Source of the DNA: Symsagittifera roscoffensis
Taxonomy: Eukaryota > Xenacoelomorpha > Acoela > Convolutidae
NCBI RefSeq assembly: GCF_963678635.1
Contig: NC_087063.1
Span: 52,343,074-52,407,073 of the forward strand
Direction of reading: 5' to 3'
Length of the DNA: 64,000 nt
Part shown: positions 1-12,013 of the stretch, one piece after another
Position numbering within the stretch: the first letter of the stretch is position 1
Layout of the letters: each line of letters begins with the position of its first letter
Position numbers and translations under genes: made by a program
Notes under the pieces: model-generated
Told to the model about the DNA's origin: nothing
Databases searched by the model: none
The model's input: the letters and a program-made list of their open reading frames with translations, nothing else

Positions 1-795
1 GTTAATCGATGTACCAATCACTTTACGGAAATGTTGGAGAAGGGTTTTTTTCACAGGATTGTGATGTCAGCTTTTTTTGATTTGTTTTGTATTTTTGCCA
101 TTATTTAAGTTTTCTGATGACAAGGTCGAGATTTTGGTATTTTTGTAATAATTCAAATGTCATATCTTCTGTGGTTGGGAGAAAAATACATTGAACTCCT
201 TTTTTGAGAGGGGTATATTATCTAGTGGGTTTTACAAATTAAGTATCCTATTGATTGTATTTTTTGGTGTAATTTTTTTTTGGGGGGGGGGGGGGGGGCT
301 GGTAAATAATGGCGTCCCCAGAGTTTTTTTTCTGTTAGTCGGAATAAGTTGTTTCAATGTGGTTTTTCTTCAAGTGCCTTTTGATGTGTTTTGTTTTTTA
401 TCCATGATGAGTATGGTATTGGTTTAAATGTACTTTCATAGTGATTATTTTGACAGTCTAGATATCATGGGAAGTGTTCTAAGGCGTTTATTTGCGTAAT
501 ATCAGATTCAGTTTTTACTGCGCTTTTACGTTCCAACCGTGGTGATGTTTCGTCTTTTGCTCGGAAGAATTTTTTGTTTTGTGGTTTTTCTACAGTTGTT
601 TTTCGTGTTATCAATATGAATTCAGGTGGTGTGTTTCGACTAAGTGTGTCGGGTTAAGCAAGGTTTTCGCCTGCTGTCCAATCTATATGTATTTTTGCAA
701 TTTTAATCAGGATAAGTTGAAATACAGGATAATGGTCTGTGATTAGAACCGTTGGATGTTTTGATCCAAAGATTAAGACTTCATATTTCATTAAT
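1..795 (-). pseudogene. Gypsy copy E: RNase H and RNase H-integrase linker fragment
   Basis: This is a decayed piece of the same Gypsy family as copies A-C. Read on the minus strand, 795-600 matches the RNase H C-terminal part of copy C (about 45205-45000), and 260-60 matches the linker before integrase (about 44660-44455). It has no usable reading frame. A G homopolymer of about 15 nt lies at 284-298. At about 795 it changes abruptly into integrase sequence of copy A, so the two pieces are not collinear and must have been fused by recombination or deletion. The element continues off the left edge of the window. Homology was judged by eye against copy C. Confidence 0.7.
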
Positions 796-1650
796 GTTTT
801 TTTTGCTATTTGTTTCTGATTTGGATATGGTTTTTTATTTAATTGGCTTGTTATGCAATCGTTACATAAAATCAAATTGGTGCTTTTGGAAAGTAAAATT
901 TTTGGATAAACTTTGAGTATGTTTTTTCTGATCCTGCATGTTTTTTTGTATGGGGGGATGTGAATTGGTAGAAGAATCATACTTAATGGCAGACAGGGTA
1001 CTTTTAATTCAGATGTTTGGTGTTCCAACAAATCGGTGCTCTCATTTATGGATATCTTAATAAACTTTCTGATGTATCTAAGAAGTGTTATGTTTCTAGA
1101 AAGGTGATATCTACCTTTACAGGTTTTGTTTTATATTTGTTCCAAGACTTAGCTTGTCTAATGACTTGGTCAAGGTTTTGTTATTTCTATAGTAGTTCCA
1201 GTGTCCTTTTCTCTGTGACTGGCAGTAAAAAGTTTTAAATTTCTGGTTTTGAGAGAGGTTTACTGTCTAGAGGGTCATGCAAATTAAAAACTTGGTTTAA
1301 TGTCCATTTTGAGTTTAAATCTGGGGTCCTGAAAAAATTCATAGTATCAGTTAAGTTTTTTTTTCTTCTAAAGAAAATAGGTCTGTCCTATACATTTTTT
1401 TATGGTTTTTGTTGTGTATTGTTCTTGACCCATGATGAATATGGTATCGGTTTAAATGTAGTGTTTCCTAACAAGTCTACTACGTAATGATTAATTTGAC
1501 AATCTAGCTATAGTGGAAGATGTTGTGAATTATTGATTTGTGCATTATCAAGGTCGGTTTTTACTGCATGCTAGCACTCTAATCTTGGTGATGTTTCGTC
1601 TTTTGCAAGTAAAAAATTTAAATTTCGGGGTGTTTTTACCGTCGTTTTTC
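796..1650 (-). pseudogene. pol: Integrase N-terminus and linker, copy A (relic)
   Basis: Minus-strand homologue of copy C 43990-45000. The integrase zinc-binding region is recognisable by a CLPLSMIL block near 1000 and the Cys-containing stretch around 850-870. A His present here in the HHCC region is replaced by Asn in copy C. The frame is broken repeatedly. The linker and the start of RNase H follow to about 1650. The catalytic core of integrase is absent because the copy is fused to fragment E at 795. Confidence 0.65.
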
Positions 1651-3200
1651 TTGTTATCAATTCAAGTGGTGTATTTCGACTGATTGTATCTGGTAACGAA
1701 AGATATTTCCCTGCAGTTCAGACTATATGCTATAGTTAAGTTTGGGAATTTCATAAGATATGGTTGAAATCTAAAAACTCTACGGTTTGGATTTGATTTG
1801 TGTGTAAAAAGAAAAATTATAGGTTTATGGTCTGTAAAAAGAACTGTTGGATGTTTTGATTAAAGTTTTAAAAATTCATATTCTGTGAAATTATATTTTA
1901 TTGCTAAGCATTCTCTAATAAGTGTAGATAGTCTAAGCTCTGCTGGGGTAAAAAGGCGTGAGTTTGCTGATATAAGCTTCATTTTAATTGTACCTTTATG
2001 TGATTGTAGAACTGCTGCGCCGGTTGCAAAGTTGGGGGCATCTCACATAGTGTAGAAAGGTTGATCTGGATGTGGATTTATGTTGGAGGTTTGTTCTGTT
2101 AGAAGGGTTTTTGTTTCATCAAAACGTTATTGATGTTCTAATGACCATTCAAAAATGATTTGTTGTCGAAGAATTTTATAAAGTGGTCTTAGATTTAATA
2201 GCTTTTTATGAACGTTTTAACTTAAAAAGTTTAGCATACCAGGAATTTCTCGAATTTTTTTATATGGATGGTGGTTGGAGTTTTAATATTGCATCCGTTC
2301 GTGACTTTAAAGGTGTAATTGTGGTGCTTTCATTAATGTGTCTAAGGAATTTCACACGAGAAATAAAAAAATGTGATTTATGTGGGGCTGGTTTCAAACT
2401 TTCTTTTTTTATAAAATTTGATGATACTTTTCTGATATTTTAAACTTTTCTTGTTTTGTTTGTGACTGCATAGAAGCACCGTCTAAGTACTTAAATAATT
2501 TTTTGCTGAGAATTAGTGCTTTAAAAGTTTAACACATTAAAACTGAAAAAGCTGTTGGTCCTATGGATATACCATAGATTAGTCTATTAAATTTGTATTG
2601 TTGATTTCGAATAACAAATTGTGTTCGACGACGTGATTTTTCTTCTAATCGCATTTGGTTGCATGAGCTATTACGTCGGCAGTTGTATAGTATTTTCCAT
2701 TTATCTTAATGAGTGATACTTGTATTGGTTCTATGGGCCAATTGCATTTTGATTCATCAACTGGAGAATTGTGGTAACTTGCATCTAGAACAATTTATAG
2801 TGATTCGCCTCTAGCGACAATAATGACGGGATTGATAAAAGTAGTTCTTTTTGTTTTTTTTTTGTTTTCCGATGAGATAATTGCGTTTTGCTCAAATATA
2901 TCGATGAGTCTGTTCAAAATATCTTATATAAGAATTCGTACTTAACTTGCGCGTTGTTTTTTGAAAACTTCTTCAGGTTTTATTGGGAAGTGTAGTGTTG
3001 AATTTAGTCTTCCAAAATCAAATTTAGATGTAACGTAAACCATAGGGTTTAATCATAATATATATCCTAGTTGTTCAAACTCTTGCTGATTAATTTGAGA
3101 GCGTTGAAAGTTGAACATTCTTCAGAACTTTTGTTGTTCGTATGTAGATTTGAAGATTTGAAATGTTGGCTTAATATAGGGGGTTTTTAGAAAAAATCTG
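1650..3200 (-). pseudogene. pol: RNase H and reverse transcriptase relic, copy A
   Basis: The region aligns in order with copy C 45000-46450. RNase H starts near 2045. The RT catalytic box lies near 2470-2485 and reads YLDG instead of YLDD, which would abolish the second catalytic aspartate. Frameshifts and stops break the frame into pieces no longer than about 60-90 codons. Long open frames on the plus strand here are shadows. Confidence 0.65.
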
Positions 3201-4225
3201 TGTTTCTTTTTGAGTCATTTGTAAAATATTAATAGATAGTTCTTCATTTAGAATCGTTGATTGATAAATGTCTAATAACTTGAAAATACTTTAAACTGAA
3301 AACGCTTTTTCTTGTGTAAGATGAACTGTTGCATTTGTTTCGCAATATGCTGAAAATCTTAGAATTAGTGTTTTTTATATGATGAATTTTTGTATAGGTG
3401 TGAGAATATTACATCTGTGTGTGTATTTTTCAATTTTTGATGGATTAAATCGTCTTTCTAAAGAATTTACGAATTGGTTTAAATTCAAGGTCAGACATAT
3501 ATAGATTTTGTCTGTTTTGATCAATGTTATACTGATGTACTTGACTGATAGAAAAATCATCTACAAGTCCTGATAACGATTTTAAAATTTTTCGTTGTTG
3601 GTTATAAAAAGGGTTGGTTATGAGAAAAATGGGGATTATTTGTTTAATCTTTGGAAGAATGTTGGAGATGTACTGTCTAGTTTTGTATACTTATCCTTGA
3701 AGTGTAATTTTCAATTCAATATGTTTATAATTGGGACGTATTTAGTAATGCATGGGAACTCTATTTTAATCCATGATTCGAAATATGACAAAAATAATTG
3801 AATTTTTCTATATTTAGTGAGACTAGTGCCTTGTGCGGTGGCTAATTTACTTGAAGTTTTAGAAGGTGAATATAATAATAATTCTTCGATTATTAATCAT
3901 TTAGAAAATTTTTTTCATGGTCGGATGATTGGAAGTTTTTGCGTTTTGGTTTTTCCAGGAGTATAAGAATTTTCCAAATTTTTCCTTTTGGGGGTAATAT
4001 TTAGTTTGTTGTATTTTGGTATATGTTATTCAAATTGGAATTGGTTTCAATTATATGTGGCTTGTAATTTAATATTCTTTGATAATTTTTTGGTTCTTGG
4101 GGATCAGAGCTTACCTCTAATATGGTAATAATTCGATTCAGTTGGTATTTCAAGTTCATTTTCTATTTTGAGCATGTTATTGATGAGTGTTTTCCGTATC
4201 ACTTTCGTCATGTTTTCACAGGGCA
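3200..4225 (-). pseudogene. pol: RT N-terminal and protease relic, copy A
   Basis: Homologue of copy C 46450-47740. The stretch around 3835-3900 matches the end of the protease of copy C (47215-47260). No intact D-S/T-G protease motif could be read. The frame is broken throughout. Confidence 0.5.
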
Positions 4226-5795
4226 TGTGGTTTAATTGTAATTCTGAAGTTTCTGTTTTGTCGATACCTGGAGGGTCTGAATTTGTATCATCTGTAGATT
4301 GTACTTGGATAATTTATTCTTGATGTTTTGGTGTAATGCTTCTATAGCTTTGATTTTGTGTGTTCGACAATTGTGTATAGTTTCGATGCGGTGATTGAGA
4401 AAAGTTTCTTGTTCTGTCCTGATAGTTGTTGTTTCTAGTTCTAGAGTTATCACGGGATGTATTATTATATTTTTTTTATGGTCTTTTGTATGGATATTTT
4501 TATGATCTGTTATTCGAATAGTTTCAATTTCAATTATTTGAGTAGTTTCGGTTTTGGTAGTTTCGGTAGTTTCGGTTTCGGTTTTTTGAAGAGTTTCTTG
4601 AACGATCATTGAAATAGTAGCTATTTCGAGAATTTGAGTGAGCGTGATTCCTAATTTAATTTGAGGAATTACTCCGAATTGAGTTTGATCTAGAGTAATT
4701 GTTTCTTTATTGATTTTTTCATCTATTCGTTCTACTATATCGATTTTGTGATTAAGTATATGATTTGCGTCGATCTGGTGATCTTCCGCGAAAATTGTTT
4801 CGATAGAGGGATTGCAAGTTATTATTACTGTAGCTATCAGTGAGTGGCCTAGCTGAGTTATTATTATTTTGTACATTCTTTTTTGGTAAATTTTGATCTT
4901 TTTTCATTTATTGATAGAAAGATTTAGTTGGTTCTCTAATTCTCTTTTGTGTTCAATTCAAGCTGCCTTGTTGTTTTCCTACGTTATCCATATCTGCGAA
5001 CAAAAAATGCACCACTTTTTGAATGATGGTTTGCCTTTGAAATTCGCGTTCTTGTCATAAATTAAAATTTGAATGATTTTTTTTTGCTAATTAGGTATCT
5101 GAATCTTGAATTTTATTAATTTGTGAAGTTGTTGTTTGAACATTGCTTACATACTGTAGTTTCCAGTTTTGCGTTTTTTTCGTTCTAGTTTATCTACTAG
5201 TTTTCGGAAATCTAAACCAGGTTCTCGGAATGATGTTGGACGTGATGCTCTCTTTTTATACTATTTTGCGCGATTGTGGTGTTAGAATCATCATCAAATT
5301 TTGGGTCATTTTCGTGTTTTTGTAATCATATGTATTAAGAGAATATGCCTTTCGACTAGTTTTTCAGTTCCTCTTGCGAGTTTTTTTATCGTTTTGTTTG
5401 GGAGTCTGCGAAGTTCATTGCATAAAATTCTTTGGTGTTGTTTGTTTCCTTCAGAGTCTTTTTTGAAAACTTTAATTGAATCGTTTCCAATCAAATTTAC
5501 TTTCTGTAGGTAGTACTAAAAACCATTTTTGCGCTGAATCATCGAGTTTGATATAGAATAAAGCTGTATGTCTCAGTATCCAAATTGGATGAAGTGTTGC
5601 TTACCCTTTATGACCAATAATTGTAATTAGGTTTGCTGTTACTGCATTTAACTATTTTTCTACTGAGTATTCGGGATCTGTTCGTGCGAATACCATGAAT
5701 GCTTTGTTAGTTATTTTAGATTATCCACTCATAAGGTCTGGATTCATTGTCATTGATGGGATTCTGCCATGTTTGGTATTTGTGTTAAATTCGCA
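4225..5795 (-). pseudogene. gag: gag relic, copy A
   Basis: Minus-strand homologue of copy C gag (47662-49305). The C-terminal segment SDPPGID...ELQLN is conserved at about 4220-4310 in the gag frame. An alternative-frame ORF of 214 codons (4876-4232) is rich in T/E/I repeats; it arises from reading the N/R/Y/S-rich gag tail out of frame and is not called as a gene. The capsid-like part (about 5300-5760) matches the region of copy C with conserved RVLCNEIRRLP but is broken by frameshifts. Confidence 0.65.
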
Positions 5796-7400
5796 AGTTG
5801 GGTTTTGTAATTTCATGTTGTTGTAGGCAAAATGGCAACATGATTTCATTTTGCATTTGATTGGGATGGTAACCTTGAGTTTTGATTTGGTTTCGTGATT
5901 TTATATTAATATTAGATTGTCCCAATTTTTTTCGTTGAGGAAAGAGTTGTTGTGTTTGTCGTGTTTGGTCTGAGTTCATGTAGAGTTCAAAATTATCTGG
6001 TGGATAAATTTCATGTGGTTGGTCAATAAAAATCCAATTTTTTCTTCGTGGAACTATTTCGTTTTGTTGTTGATTTCGATTGAAGTATTCTTCATTGTCA
6101 GAGTAATGTTGTTGATTTCCTATAAATTGTTTGTGTTTGTTTGTTGAATTTTCGTTTTGTTGAAAAAATGGATAATTTTTTGTACGGTCTGTGTGAGTAT
6201 TTAGTTTTTCTTTGAGGAATACTGATTGTGGAACTGGTTGTGGAATATGTTGAGTGTAGTTATGTTCTTGTGCTTAATTTTGTATTGTGCAAAGTGGTTT
6301 TGCTAGTGGGTTGCAAATTTTATAATTTGCGAAAGTGTCATAAGTGCGAAATTATTTCTGATTTCTTGTTTTTGATTTATAGATTGATTTGTTCTAGCTA
6401 TTGGTCTGTTTGTTTGATAATTTATGTGAGAATTTTTTTTGAACAACGGATGGTTTGACTGTTGATTGAAGTGTTGTTTGTGGGAAGGGTTTTTTATTCT
6501 GTGATGTTGTAAGTGTTGGATGAATAGGTGAGTTACTTTGTTGTGTAGTTGTAGGTTTCGTTTCAGCTACTTCTTCATTTGCAAAATATGATGGGGTTTG
6601 AATATCTTGTTGTGTCCGATTTTTAGTACAATTATGGATTTCTTGTGTATTTATTAACGCTGAATTTAAACTAATTTTAATTGTCCTGTCATTAAACGTT
6701 GTGTTTAACTTAAAGAGCGTTGCATCATTGATGAGTGGTGTTACTCGTAAGTGTTCTTTGTGTACGGAAACAGTAGTGATTGCCGCACTTGGAATGTCGT
6801 TAGGAATGTTAAGAAGGAATATATGAGACTAGGGTCCCAAACATAATCTGTTTGGTCTGCTAAAATGCTTTCATCGTTTGGAGTTTGTGGTCGAAAACTT
6901 TTTCTTGCTGTCGAGATTAGGATTATATTGAATACAAAATAATCTATTATGAGCCATACAATGATTCTTTGTAGATGATTTTTTGCTAATTGTGGTATAT
7001 CATTGTGATATCAATAGGTGATTGTTTCACGAATAGTCTGAAAACTGCGAGAAAAGATTGATTTCATGCCTCACTATTGTTTGTCGAGTGCTTCAAGTGG
7101 TGATACATTTAACACTTCGTTTGTTTCTATTATGGAACTGTAACTGTAAATGATAAAGAAAACATCATTTGTTAAAATTGAGTTTGCTCCTTATGAATTT
7201 TGGTGTTGAATATTCTTAATAATTTCTCGGAAAACCTTTGTGATGGTTCGTTTTTGAGTGGAAAATTTCATTAGTAAAAATGCCGAAATTTGAGGCGATA
7301 TTACTGATGCCTGGTAGATAGTGATAAAGTCTTTTGATTCTTTTCCGAAAAATCTTGCTAACATGCGCTGTTTCCTTTTTCGAATAAAAAACTTGCAATT
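5796..7400 (-). pseudogene. ORF1 (pre-gag ORF) relic, copy A
   Basis: Homologue of copy C ORF1 (49335-51020). The Q/N-rich C-terminal end (5979-5785) retains the QMQNEI stretch seen in copy C, and the middle near 6440-6700 aligns with the copy C segment around 49930-50150. At the position of the copy C nonsense codon (49944) this copy shows no stop. Function unknown; no known domain recognised. Confidence 0.6.
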
Positions 7401-7475
7401 AAATTACAACAAACTTGTACCTTTCCTCTAGAGGGATCTTTTTGTGGGTGAAAAAAGGGAAGAATAGAATCATCG

Positions 7476-7742
7476 TCAATGTTTTTGTCGCGTTGAATCT
7501 TTTTTTTGTGTTTTTCTTAATTTTATTTTATAATTTTCATTGTGTAATATCGGTTGATTCCAATTATAAAGTCGTACTGGTTGACCAAGGTATGAATTTA
7601 GTTTTCTGCGTTCACCTTTTTTTGATGATGGCGTTATGGATTCTGAGTCAGAAAAGTATTGTTTGGTCGTTTTTTGGGTTTTTTTGTCTGTTGAGTCTTT
7701 TAGATCCTGATGTTCTAGTACTGTAGTTGTGCCGCATTCCAA
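7476..7742 (-). CDS. Small basic leader ORF, copy A (88 codons)
   Basis: An 88-codon minus-strand ORF lies between the leader and ORF1. It has an acidic/serine patch (YFSDSES), then a basic stretch and the block PVRLYNWNQPIL, then a Lys/Arg-rich tail. The block PV.LYNWNQPI recurs in copy C (51001-51207), and the DSE..T..SSK patch recurs in copy C in another frame. That conservation argues it is a real family ORF, with copy C frameshifted. No known family recognised. The Lys/Arg-rich tail would suit nucleic-acid binding or nuclear targeting, but this is only inference. Confidence 0.5.
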   Translation of the reverse strand: MECGTTTVLEHQDLKDSTDKKTQKTTKQYFSDSESITPSSKKGERRKLNSYLGQPVRLYNWNQPILHNENYKIKLRKTQKKDSTRQKH

Positions 7743-9181
7743 AACTGCGTTTCGTTTTTTAGAAAATCTTTGCTCAAAAACTAGTTTTTGATTTTGCTCT
7801 ATTTTACTTTCTTATAGTTTGTCTTTTGGATCTGATCTATCCTATTTTCTGTCTGTGTAGTTTAATTACAAGAGCGCATCTTTCGTTTTGATTTAAGCAA
7901 TTGTTTCTTTACTGCCTAAATTATCTCTTGACATAAGGTTTAGAATGATGGCTGCAAAATCCGGGGGTTAGAAGTTTTATTTCCAAAACTGCTAGTTCTT
8001 ACGATGGTGTAAGATTATCCTATTTTGGAGCGCCGTTTGCCGAGGTTGACTGGTTTGAGAGAAAGTATATCGACTCGTTGAAATGATTTTTTTTCCACGG
8101 TGGCTTAAATTGATTTAAAGAAAAACTTACGTAATCTTTCTTAGGGTTGTGACTTTGTGATCAAGGGTTGGAGAATAGTAAATCAATCCCCGAGGTTCAG
8201 GCTTAATTAGAACACAATAGGAATATTAGATAGTATTATAGATCCTATAAAGCTTTATGAGGGTGTTTTATCCTGGATCAGCTAAGAGGAGGAGCTCAAG
8301 TGAAGGATGAGTAACCGAAGTTCTTCGCGGTTTATTTCAAAGGAAATTGTTAGTTTTTCGAAAAATTTCTGTAGGGATTGAAGATTGAATCGACATTTGA
8401 GTTCTTTAGACACTTTTTTCCAAGAGGTTGCTGAAAAAAGGTTTGTTCTGATTGATCCAGGGGATGCCTTGATGATCAAAAGGATTTAAATTAAAAGAAT
8501 TAAAATTTTGAAAGATCCAAGGATAGCTTTGATGATCTAGTTTTTAAGGAAAATTTAGATGAATACAAGTCAAGAATAGGCCATTTTAAGGTTTAGAATT
8601 AAGTTTTAGGAGAATTAGAATGATAAAATTTAGGAAGAAATTGTTTTCAGGTTGTGGATTTAAATGATACTAGTTTTTGAACGTTTTTGGTCATGTTTTA
8701 GATAAGGAAACAAGGATGAAGGAACTAAATTGTTGTAGTTTTTATAAAAATTTTAATTTTACAAAGTTTTTGAAAATTACTGCAGATTCGGATGAAAGGA
8801 ATGACTTGTGTATATTTTTATCAGTCGCTATTAAATTATATAGTAGTATTGTAATACAACATTAAGAAGTATATTGCTTGGAAAGGAATCTTGTTGCTCC
8901 AAGTAAATCTATGTAAATGTCAGAGAATGAAAATATACTGTATCGAGAATTCTGAAGACAAGTACACTTTGCGGTTTACGTCGTGTCACGATGCTAAAGC
9001 TTGGTTCGCCGTTCATTTTTTAACTTGGTGTTTTCCGTATCATTTGAAATATGGGAGCTGACGTATTGAGGCTTAGAGACATACTTATTAAGTTGTCCAT
9101 GCTATCTAACATTTTGCAATGTTGCAATTTAGTTTGATCTTTTTTCTAAATCTATTTTGCTAAATCTAAGGTGTTAGCAGG
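7743..9181 (-). other. Untranslated leader of copy A
   Basis: Region between the PBS and the first ORF, about 1.4 kb. It contains two copies of a conserved hairpin repeat (8454-8477 and 8514-8537). Short ORFs here on either strand have no support. Confidence 0.55.
8454..8537 (-). repeat. Paired leader hairpin repeat, copy A
   Basis: Two ~24-nt copies (8454-8477, 8514-8537), offset 60 nt, of a GATC-CAAGG-loop-CCTTG-GATC type sequence. The arms CAAGG/CCTTG and GATC/GATC can pair. The same pair with the same 60-nt offset occurs in copy C, and a pair at a 66-nt offset occurs in copy B. Confidence 0.7.
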
Positions 9182-9208
9182 TCTTGTTCGAGACTTTTGG
9201 CCGCATCA
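9182..9208 (-). other. Primer-binding site region, copy A (mutated)
   Basis: Next to the LTR the plus strand reads as a tRNA 3' end would, but with CGCATCA where copies B and C have CGCACCA. The C-to-T change breaks the CCA match. Confidence 0.55.
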
Positions 9209-9210
9209 GA

Positions 9211-9592
9211 TGATTTTATGCCATGAGTAGCTTACTCATAGAATGATTTCAGATAACGTACACCGTCTGTTTGTCACTCCAGCTTATTTTCGACCGGATA
9301 GATTCGTGCAACTTCTTAGTCTATTAGCAATATTGATCTTACTCTTAGCCTATCTCGAGCTCATTCTAGCGTCAATAGATCTAGCGTATGCTGCAATTTG
9401 CAGGTTAGATATCTAGAACTTGTTCGGAAGAAGAACAACTGTCTTATAAAATATTTTCAATATTAGTTTCAGCACTACAATTTATTGTCAGTGTTAGTTA
9501 TGGATCATGATTGGTTAGTTAGTAATATTTTATAGAGATAATTTTGTTAAGAGAAAAATTGGTTATAAGAACTAGTTTTAAACTGGTTTACA
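9211..9592 (-). repeat. 5' LTR of Gypsy copy A
   Basis: About 382 bp, starting TG and ending CA. It is colinear with the 410-bp LTR of copy C and the 383-bp right LTR of copy B. Shared blocks include the 'caccgtctg' and 'cttcttagtct' segments. It is more diverged than the copy C pair. The matching 3' LTR is outside the window or lost. Confidence 0.75.
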
Positions 9593-12013
9593 TATCAGGA
9601 GTTTTAGTGACAATAGAAAACAAGATGGCTCGTATCAGGGCAAAGCGTTGATTTTCCCGACTGCCTTTCAAGATCTATGGTGCAGTATTAACATGAAAAA
9701 GTTGAATGCAATAAAATGATATGACAAAAAAATGAAGATTCGAGTTTTTTCTGTGAAAATCATCCGGCACACGCCACAGGCCACACACCATATAAATTAC
9801 AAAATGTTGTTATTCGTTCCTAGTAACAATTCAGTTATGGCAAATGAGCTTGCTTCAACCGGTTCTGAACGATTTCTTAGACATCATGCGGTAGCTGTCC
9901 CAAATTGACCGGAATCCTCAATTCCTCATAATTTTACGAGAAACGATCACAGGAAAAATATCTTTATAATTTAAAGCTTAAAACAACAAAACCTTGTGAA
10001 TGATACGAAAAAATGTTGTCAAAAAAGGCTAGTTAAAAAGTGGAAATTTGTCTGAAGAAAAAAACGACGCCGAGCACAAAAACTCCGTTACCTTCGTTAC
10101 GATAGTCGGATCAAAAATGCTCCTTAAACTTTCAGCATCAACATATCCTACAGCGCTTTTTGAGTCGCGTTAGTCTATTAGTGAGTGTTTCACAACAATT
10201 GTTAGGTTGGCATTGTCTAGTCGAGAGCTCGCCCTTTCCGGGACCACGAAGATCGACCCACTTTGGAGAATTGGTCAGAATAAAACCACCCCGAAGATCT
10301 ATATTCCTTAGTTTCTTCGAAAGTCAGAACAAAACTTTTCCCAACCTAGTCAACAGCTGCTTACTCCTTTCCCCGTCGTAAATCAAATCCTTTTCTTGCC
10401 AGATGTAATTAAATCTCTTTCTCTCATCAAACAAAGATGCCCAAAACTAACATCAAAGGATGTCTTAAAACGGTCGCATCCATTAAACATGACCACTTCC
10501 CTTATCGTCCGACATCAAAGACAGAAGACGAAATTAAACGGTGCAATATTTTGCAAAACTTAGCGCACAAAACAGGCTAACGTTAACTAAAGTAGCAGCA
10601 TTGAATTCATGAGGCCCAATTTAAAGGACGACACAGAAAAATTAAAACCAGTCGCCTCAAGAAGTTCATTTCAACTCAAACTGACGAAATAAATAGTTTC
10701 ACGAAAAATATAGACAAAGCTGAACTGAAAAATTTGCCAAACGTTTCATAAGGCGAAAGTGACATGGCCCAAGTGATAACGGTTGCTGCAAATGCAAATG
10801 GTAGCGGTTGAAATGAGACTAAATTTTAGTATGTTATGGACCTACTCAAGATTCGAAACCCAGACCCCCTTACTTCCGGGGTTATGCAACAAGTAAATAC
10901 CCCGGAAGTCGTTTCTCGGCCTCAAATGATCGAGGAAGCCAAACATTTGTAATGACAGGTAGTTATTCGCACTTAGGAAAAACACCTTTTTTGTTGAAAA
11001 GGAGCAATTTACGCAAAATACTGAAAGAGGGCATTTTGATTTTGTGGCAGCACTAGACACTAGACTTCAAACCCGAAAAAAGATTGCTTGTTAATGAAAC
11101 ACTTAGACACAAACTGAAATGATTAAAGAAAAACAACAGTCGGCGTAAGAAGAAGGGTAACAAGCATAATAATTGCATGAGTGTGCCACACAGATAAAAA
11201 TTAAAACGACTGCAAGCCAAGAGAAAGCAACCAAACGGAACTAACAAAAGAGGTAAAGGATCTTAACGAAAGTTGTAAAAGCAGGGTGAACCCAACACAA
11301 AATCGGATTTAGGAAATTAACCTGGTTGAGAAATCGTCAGCAATAACCGTAAACACAATTGATGACAACCAACAACAGCAATGCGAGATGAGCCACAAGA
11401 TAAAAATGGCAACTATAGTCGCCACGAAGGAGAGTAGAGGAAGACACACTTCGCTATAGAAAGAAACTTCAGAAAGTGCTCGGCCTCAGTTTCAGAGCTG
11501 CCGCCTTTCATAGGGATCACAATAAGACACTCATCATAAATTTTGACCGCAAGAGAGAGTGGCAAGCATGATATACTGGGAACCCCGGATAACCCAAACC
11601 TGATTTTTTCATCCTTCTGAATAAATTTAAACATAAGATAAACAAAAACTAATCTAAAGTTTTATATAAGCAATTTGATCTAAGATTGATTGATTACTAA
11701 GTTTACTAAGCGTTTTCCATCTAAGACTGATCATTGAGTCTACTGCCCTAGATTAAAAAGTTAAGGGAAAACGTGGCCTCATGAAATGGCCATATTTTAC
11801 GAGAAAGTTCTCATGAAAAATACACTCTAAAAACTTCACAATTAGCCTCAGCCACCAGTTGAAGACGCTTTGAGCAGACGTTTTGAGCTGAACGTGCTGC
11901 ATCCGAGCTGAAAAAAAGCCCATATTATTTTGTACCAAGAAAAATCCTAGTGTAAGGCGTTCGTGAATAATGGCCAGAAAACAAAAAACAGTTGAAAAAA
12001 AATAAAAGCACAT
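9593..12013. other. Intergenic sequence, no supported gene
   Basis: This 2.4 kb holds only short unsupported ORFs on both strands. On the plus strand, about 10440-11060 has short coding-like stretches broken by stops, which could be a very old retroelement remnant, but no family could be named. One strong hairpin lies at 10872-10909. Confidence 0.4.
10872..10909. other. Perfect 11-bp stem hairpin
   Basis: ACTTCCGGGGT at 10872-10882 is the exact reverse complement of ACCCCGGAAGT at 10899-10909, with a 16-nt loop. The stem is GC-rich in an AT-rich setting. It is not followed by a T-run terminator pattern and no family was recognised. Confidence 0.7.

Larger units (their letters stand above)
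796..9592 (-). mobile_element. Gypsy-like LTR retrotransposon copy A, 5' part, decayed
   Basis: Collinear minus-strand relic of the family seen complete at 34942-53111. From right to left it has the 5' LTR, PBS, leader with two hairpin repeats, a basic ORF, ORF1, gag, protease, RT, RNase H and the integrase N-terminus. Stops and indels occur throughout. The RT active site, YLDD in copy C, reads YLDG here (near 2470-2485). The env and 3' LTR side is missing because it joins copy E at 795. The coding strand is A-rich and G-poor, like copy C. Confidence 0.8.

Noticed and set aside
4232-4876. 214-codon T/E/I-repeat ORF in copy A as a separate gene
   Set aside because: It is the gag tail read in another frame; the gag-frame segment SDPPGID is the part conserved with copy C.
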